NCBI GenBank assembly: GCA_963787345.1
Contig: CAWBCW010000027.1
Coordinates: 310,001 to 374,000 of the forward strand
From: Bacillus_BD sp963787345
GTDB taxonomy: Bacteria; Bacillota; Bacilli; Bacillales; Cytobacillaceae
DNA: 64,000 nucleotides
Direction: 5' to 3'
A model generated the notes under the pieces. That model saw only the letters and a program-made list of their open reading frames with translations. It was not told the DNA's origin and made no database searches. Position 1 is the first letter of the stretch, and each line of letters starts with the position of its first letter. The position numbers and the translations under genes are program-made. Below, piece by piece: positions 60,791 through 64,000 of the stretch.

Positions 60791-63644
60791 ATGAAATTTG
60801 ACAAATCTAAGTTGAAACAACACATACAGACTTTTTTGAATCTATTCAAAAAAAATGATATTACCAAAAAAGCAAGGATTACCTATCAAGTTTTATGGAA
60901 TCTTGGACTTATTTTCATCCTTTTTCTCGTGCTTGGTACTGCATTTGCAGGTGGGGTTGGTGCAGGCTATTTTGCCTCACTTGTAAAAGATGAACCGGTT
61001 CGGTCTTATGATGGTATGAAAAAAGATATTTATAATTATGAGGAAACGTCCGAATTATTTTTTGCGAATAATGTCTATTTGGGAAAGCTTTATAGCGATA
61101 TCGATCGGGAAGAAATAAAACTAGAAGATATTTCTCCTCATTTAATTGAAGCTGTCATTGCTACAGAAGATCAATATTTTTATGAACATGAAGGGATTGT
61201 ACCAAAAGCGATCCTTCGCGCTTTATTACAAGAGGTCACCAATTCATCTGTACAAACAGGCGGCAGTACGCTTACTCAACAACTGATTAAAAATCAAATT
61301 CTAACCAATGAAGTTTCTTTTGAAAGAAAAGCAAAGGAAATTCTCCTTGCTCTTCGACTTGAAAAGTTCTTTTCTAAAGATGAAATACTTGAGGCTTATT
61401 TAAATGTTTCAACGTTTGGAAGGAATTCATCAGGCAGAAATATCGCAGGTGTTCAATCAGCAGCAAAAGGAATCTTTGGTGTAAACGCAAGTGAATTAAA
61501 CTTACCACAGGCTGCCTTTATTGCAGGGCTTCCACAAAGCCCATTCGGTTATACTCCTTACACGAACAAAGGGGCAATTAAGAATAATCTCGAGCCTGGG
61601 GTTACACGAATGAAAACCGTTTTACAAAGAATGTTAGATGATCAAAAAATTTCAAAAGTACAATATGACCATGCGATCAATTATGATATTACAAAAGACT
61701 TTATTACAATACATGAAAACCCGGTCGATGACTACCCATGGGTAACATTTGAAATTGAAGCCCGAGCCATCGATGTATTATCCTCTATTTTAGCTAAAGA
61801 AGATGGCTATAGCGAGGTGGATTTACAAAAAAACGTTGCATTAAAACAAAGATATATTACACTTGCTGACCGGGACATTCGCCAAAATGGTTATCGAATA
61901 CACAGTACTATCGATAAGAATATGTATGATGCAATGCAGGAAGTTGTTGCACAGTTTAAGTATTTTGGCAGTGACAGAACAATAAAGGCAACAGATCCCG
62001 AGACGAAAGAAATAATCTCTGTTCCAGAGCCTGTTGAGACTGGATCTATTTTAATTGAAAATAGAACAGGGAGAATCATTAGCTTTGTTGGCGGCCGGAA
62101 TTATCATCGGGAACAGACGAATCATGCAACGAATGCCATTCGTCCAAATGGTTCAACGATGAAGCCGTTACTCGTCTATGCACCCGCTTTTGAATTGGGC
62201 ACACTTTCACCAGGAAGTATTTTGCCTGATGTACCATTAAAACTTGATCCATCTGCTCCAAATAAAATCTGGCCAAAAAATGCTAATGGTCGGTTACAAT
62301 GGGCTCGTTACAGCAAGGACCGCTTTATCTAAGTCCTATAATATTTCAACCGTAAAAGCATATGTTGACATTATCAATACGAGACCAGCCCAATACTTAG
62401 AAAAAATGGGGTTTACCTCTCTAACAGAAGCCGATTTTGTCAATCGCTCTACCGCCCTTGGTGGGATGACAAACGGAGTAAGCGTTGAAGAAAACACAAA
62501 TGCATTTGGAACTTTCGCTAATAATGGCCAATTTATCGATGCCTATATGATTGAAAAAATTACGGACAAAGAAGGCAATGTTATTTATCAGCATGAGGTT
62601 CAACCTGTAGACGTATTTAGTCCACAAACCGCTTATTTAACTTATGATGTATTAAGAGATACGATTAGCTCAGGAACAGCAAGATCTCTTAAAAGCCGCC
62701 TAAAATTTAGTTCAGATTGGGCTGGAAAAACAGGTACTACCCAAGACTATAAAGATGTATGGTTTGTTGGAGTAAATCCAAATGTTTCATTCGGTATATG
62801 GATGGGCTACGATACACCGAAACCATTAGAGAGAAGCTATCGAGGAATGAGCTATCTTAATCGAAACCTTTATTTATGGGCACAATTAATGAATAAGGCC
62901 TATGATGTGAATCCAGAACTTATCGATCCAAGCGAACGTTTAGCAAGACCAAGTGGAATTGTCTCACGATCAATCTGTGGAGTCACCGGTCTATTGCCAT
63001 CCAAAGCTTGTGCCGATGCCGGACTTGTCCGAACAGATTTGTTTAACGAGAAATTTGTACCAAGACAAGGGGACAGTAATTTAGAAAAAGGCAGATTTGT
63101 CACAGTCGGTCATACAAAATATACAGCATTAAATTCAACCCCTGCTGAATTTGTTGAAATAGGCTATGTAGTAAATTCAGATACGATCCAAAAGTTCCTT
63201 GGGGTATCAACAGATCCAAGTAGATTAACCATTAATAACAGGTCATTAAACAGCTCTCTTTCGGCAACGAAAACCTTGAAGGATAACGGAAAATCACCAT
63301 CAGCGTTGAATGTTACAACTTCAGGCAACAGCATTAGCTGGGGTACGCATCCTGAGCATGATATTATTGGTTATCGAGTGTATAAAAATGGAGGCAGGGT
63401 TGCAACTGTAAAAGCTGGAGGGGCTCTTTCATATCAAGGTGATCAAGGCTCTTACTACATTACTGCTGTCGATATTGCCGGTAATGAATCAGGGCCATCC
63501 AATGTAATCGAAATTGGACAACCTAAAGCGCCAGAACCTAAGGAGTTGCCAGTTGAAAATATACCTAGCGATCCAGGTTTACCAGTTGAAACACCAGATC
63601 CTGTACAGCCACAAATTGAAGCAGAAGCAAAGCAAAGTCAATAA
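60791..63644 (+). pseudogene. Class A penicillin-binding protein gene, split by a frameshift
   Basis: A bifunctional transglycosylase/transpeptidase of about 950 residues when joined. The first frame (60791 to about 62290) has a membrane anchor, the glycosyltransferase motifs ATEDQYFYEHEGI and GGSTLTQQLIKNQ, and the transpeptidase SxxK as GSTMKPL. The second frame (about 62292 to 63644) has the SxN motif SKSYN, KTGTT (AGKTGTTQDYKDVWFVGVNP) and a fibronectin-III-like tail. The frames join at 62288-62292: removing one base (C62291) gives NANG-GYNGLVTAR. Either the gene is broken between SxxK and SxN, which would remove transpeptidase activity, or the sequence has an error. GGAGG is 12 bases before the ATG. 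Confidence 0.88.
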
Positions 63645-63657
63645 TTCGTATATAGAT

Positions 63658-63690
63658 AAGCACCTTCCTTTTTGGAAGGTGCTTATCTAT
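63658..63690 (+). terminator. Terminator of the PBP gene
   Basis: An 11-bp stem (AAGCACCTTCC with its complement) right after the PBP stop. Confidence 0.75.
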
Positions 63691-63715
63691 TACCCAATTA
63701 GGTATAGAATACATA

Positions 63716-63750
63716 ATAAAGAGGTCACCGAATTCCTAGTGACCTTTTTA
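63716..63750. terminator. Terminator at the 3' side of ccpA
   Basis: An AGGTCAC/GTGACCT stem with A and T runs on the two sides, which can act for ccpA on the minus strand. Confidence 0.7.
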
Positions 63751-63767
63751 ATGTTTATCTATTCACA

Positions 63768-64000
63768 TTATTGTTTCGTAGATGCCCTTTCCTCAACTCG
63801 ATGAGGAAGAATTACTTTATGTTCTGGAACCTCTTCTTTATTCATTAGTTTTGTTAATAAACGCATCGCTACAGCACCGATATCATATAACGGCTGTACA
63901 ATTGTTGTTAATTGCGGACGTACCATTAATGATAATTTCGTATTTTCAGACGTAATTACTTCAAAATCATCTGGTATAACAAAGCCTTTATCTTCTGCGC
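63768..64000 (-). CDS. ccpA: Catabolite control protein A, C-terminal part
   Basis: The last 76 codons of a LacI-family regulator cut by the window edge. It translates as AEDKGFVIPDDFEVITSENT, then SLMVRPQLTTIVQPLYDIGA and AMRLLTKLMNKE, ending RVEERASTKQ. This matches CcpA, the Firmicute catabolite regulator that binds cre sites with HPr-Ser-P. The position near tyrS agrees with other bacilli. The DNA-binding domain is outside the window. Confidence 0.93.
   Translation of the reverse strand, partial: AEDKGFVIPDDFEVITSENTKLSLMVRPQLTTIVQPLYDIGAVAMRLLTKLMNKEEVPEHKVILPHRVEERASTKQ

Noticed and set aside
62244..63644. Second half of the PBP as an independent gene with its own start
   Set aside because: The first 15 or so residues have no ribosome binding site and are out of frame with the homologous sequence. 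The homology continues exactly where the first frame loses it, so a frameshift explains it better.

Overview
The window is chromosomal DNA of a low-GC, endospore-forming, naturally competence-capable member of the Bacillaceae. The evidence is a complete gerPABCDEF spore-coat/germination operon with a sigma-K type promoter, a small acid-soluble spore protein gene, gerW (ytfJ), refZ, comK, a T-box tyrS leader, and two long stretches whose gene order follows Bacillus subtilis as I remember it. No phage, transposase, rRNA, tRNA or CRISPR array was seen.

Layout. 1-17.3 kb follows the B. subtilis yis/yhj/yhf neighbourhood: a cut-off secreted protein, a yisN-like gene, yisL, a DUF418 membrane protein, gerPA-PF, then convergent addA and addB (helicase-nuclease), lepB, a TVP38-family membrane protein, an LCP cell-wall ligase, comK, an IDEAL-domain gene (yhzC-like) and a Ste24-type protease (yhfN). 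17.6-24 kb is an accessory block: an ABC uptake cassette (ATPase, permease, lipoprotein), an M24 aminopeptidase, alanine dehydrogenase and a universal stress protein. 24-47.4 kb follows the B. subtilis argH-to-rpsD block: argHG, moaB, an EcsC-domain gene, ackA, ytxK, tpx, gerW, ytfI, yteJ, sppA, a second NAD kinase, an acyl-CoA ligase, an SASP gene, thiI-iscS, ezrA, hisJ, refZ, dgcP and rpsD. 47.5-58.9 kb, between rpsD and tyrS, is a glycine/one-carbon island. 59.1-64 kb has tyrS with its T-box, a class A penicillin-binding protein gene broken by a frameshift, and the 3' end of ccpA.

The glycine island is the most coherent system here. A tandem glycine riboswitch precedes glyA-gcvT-gcvH-gcvPA-gcvPB, and the same strand continues through lipA (makes the lipoyl cofactor of GcvH), an IscA-like Fe-S protein, a cyclodeaminase/cyclohydrolase-family folate enzyme, a formate/nitrite-type channel and 5-formyl-THF cyclo-ligase. 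Next door a second tandem glycine riboswitch precedes an amino-acid permease of the CycA type. Together they look like a glycine-sensing module for uptake, cleavage and disposal of the one-carbon unit, possibly as formate.

Unexplained structure includes two families of dispersed repeats. One has three copies of a roughly 120-160 bp element with conserved stems (17.5, 40.4 and 44.3 kb); the other shares a GTGAAACTTCC core (13.6, 16.0 and 22.1 kb). Hairpins in the glycine-operon spacers pair fully only in the transcribed strand, through G-U pairs. Two genes, sspA-like and the PBP, carry apparent single-base frame lesions that could be real mutations or sequence errors.
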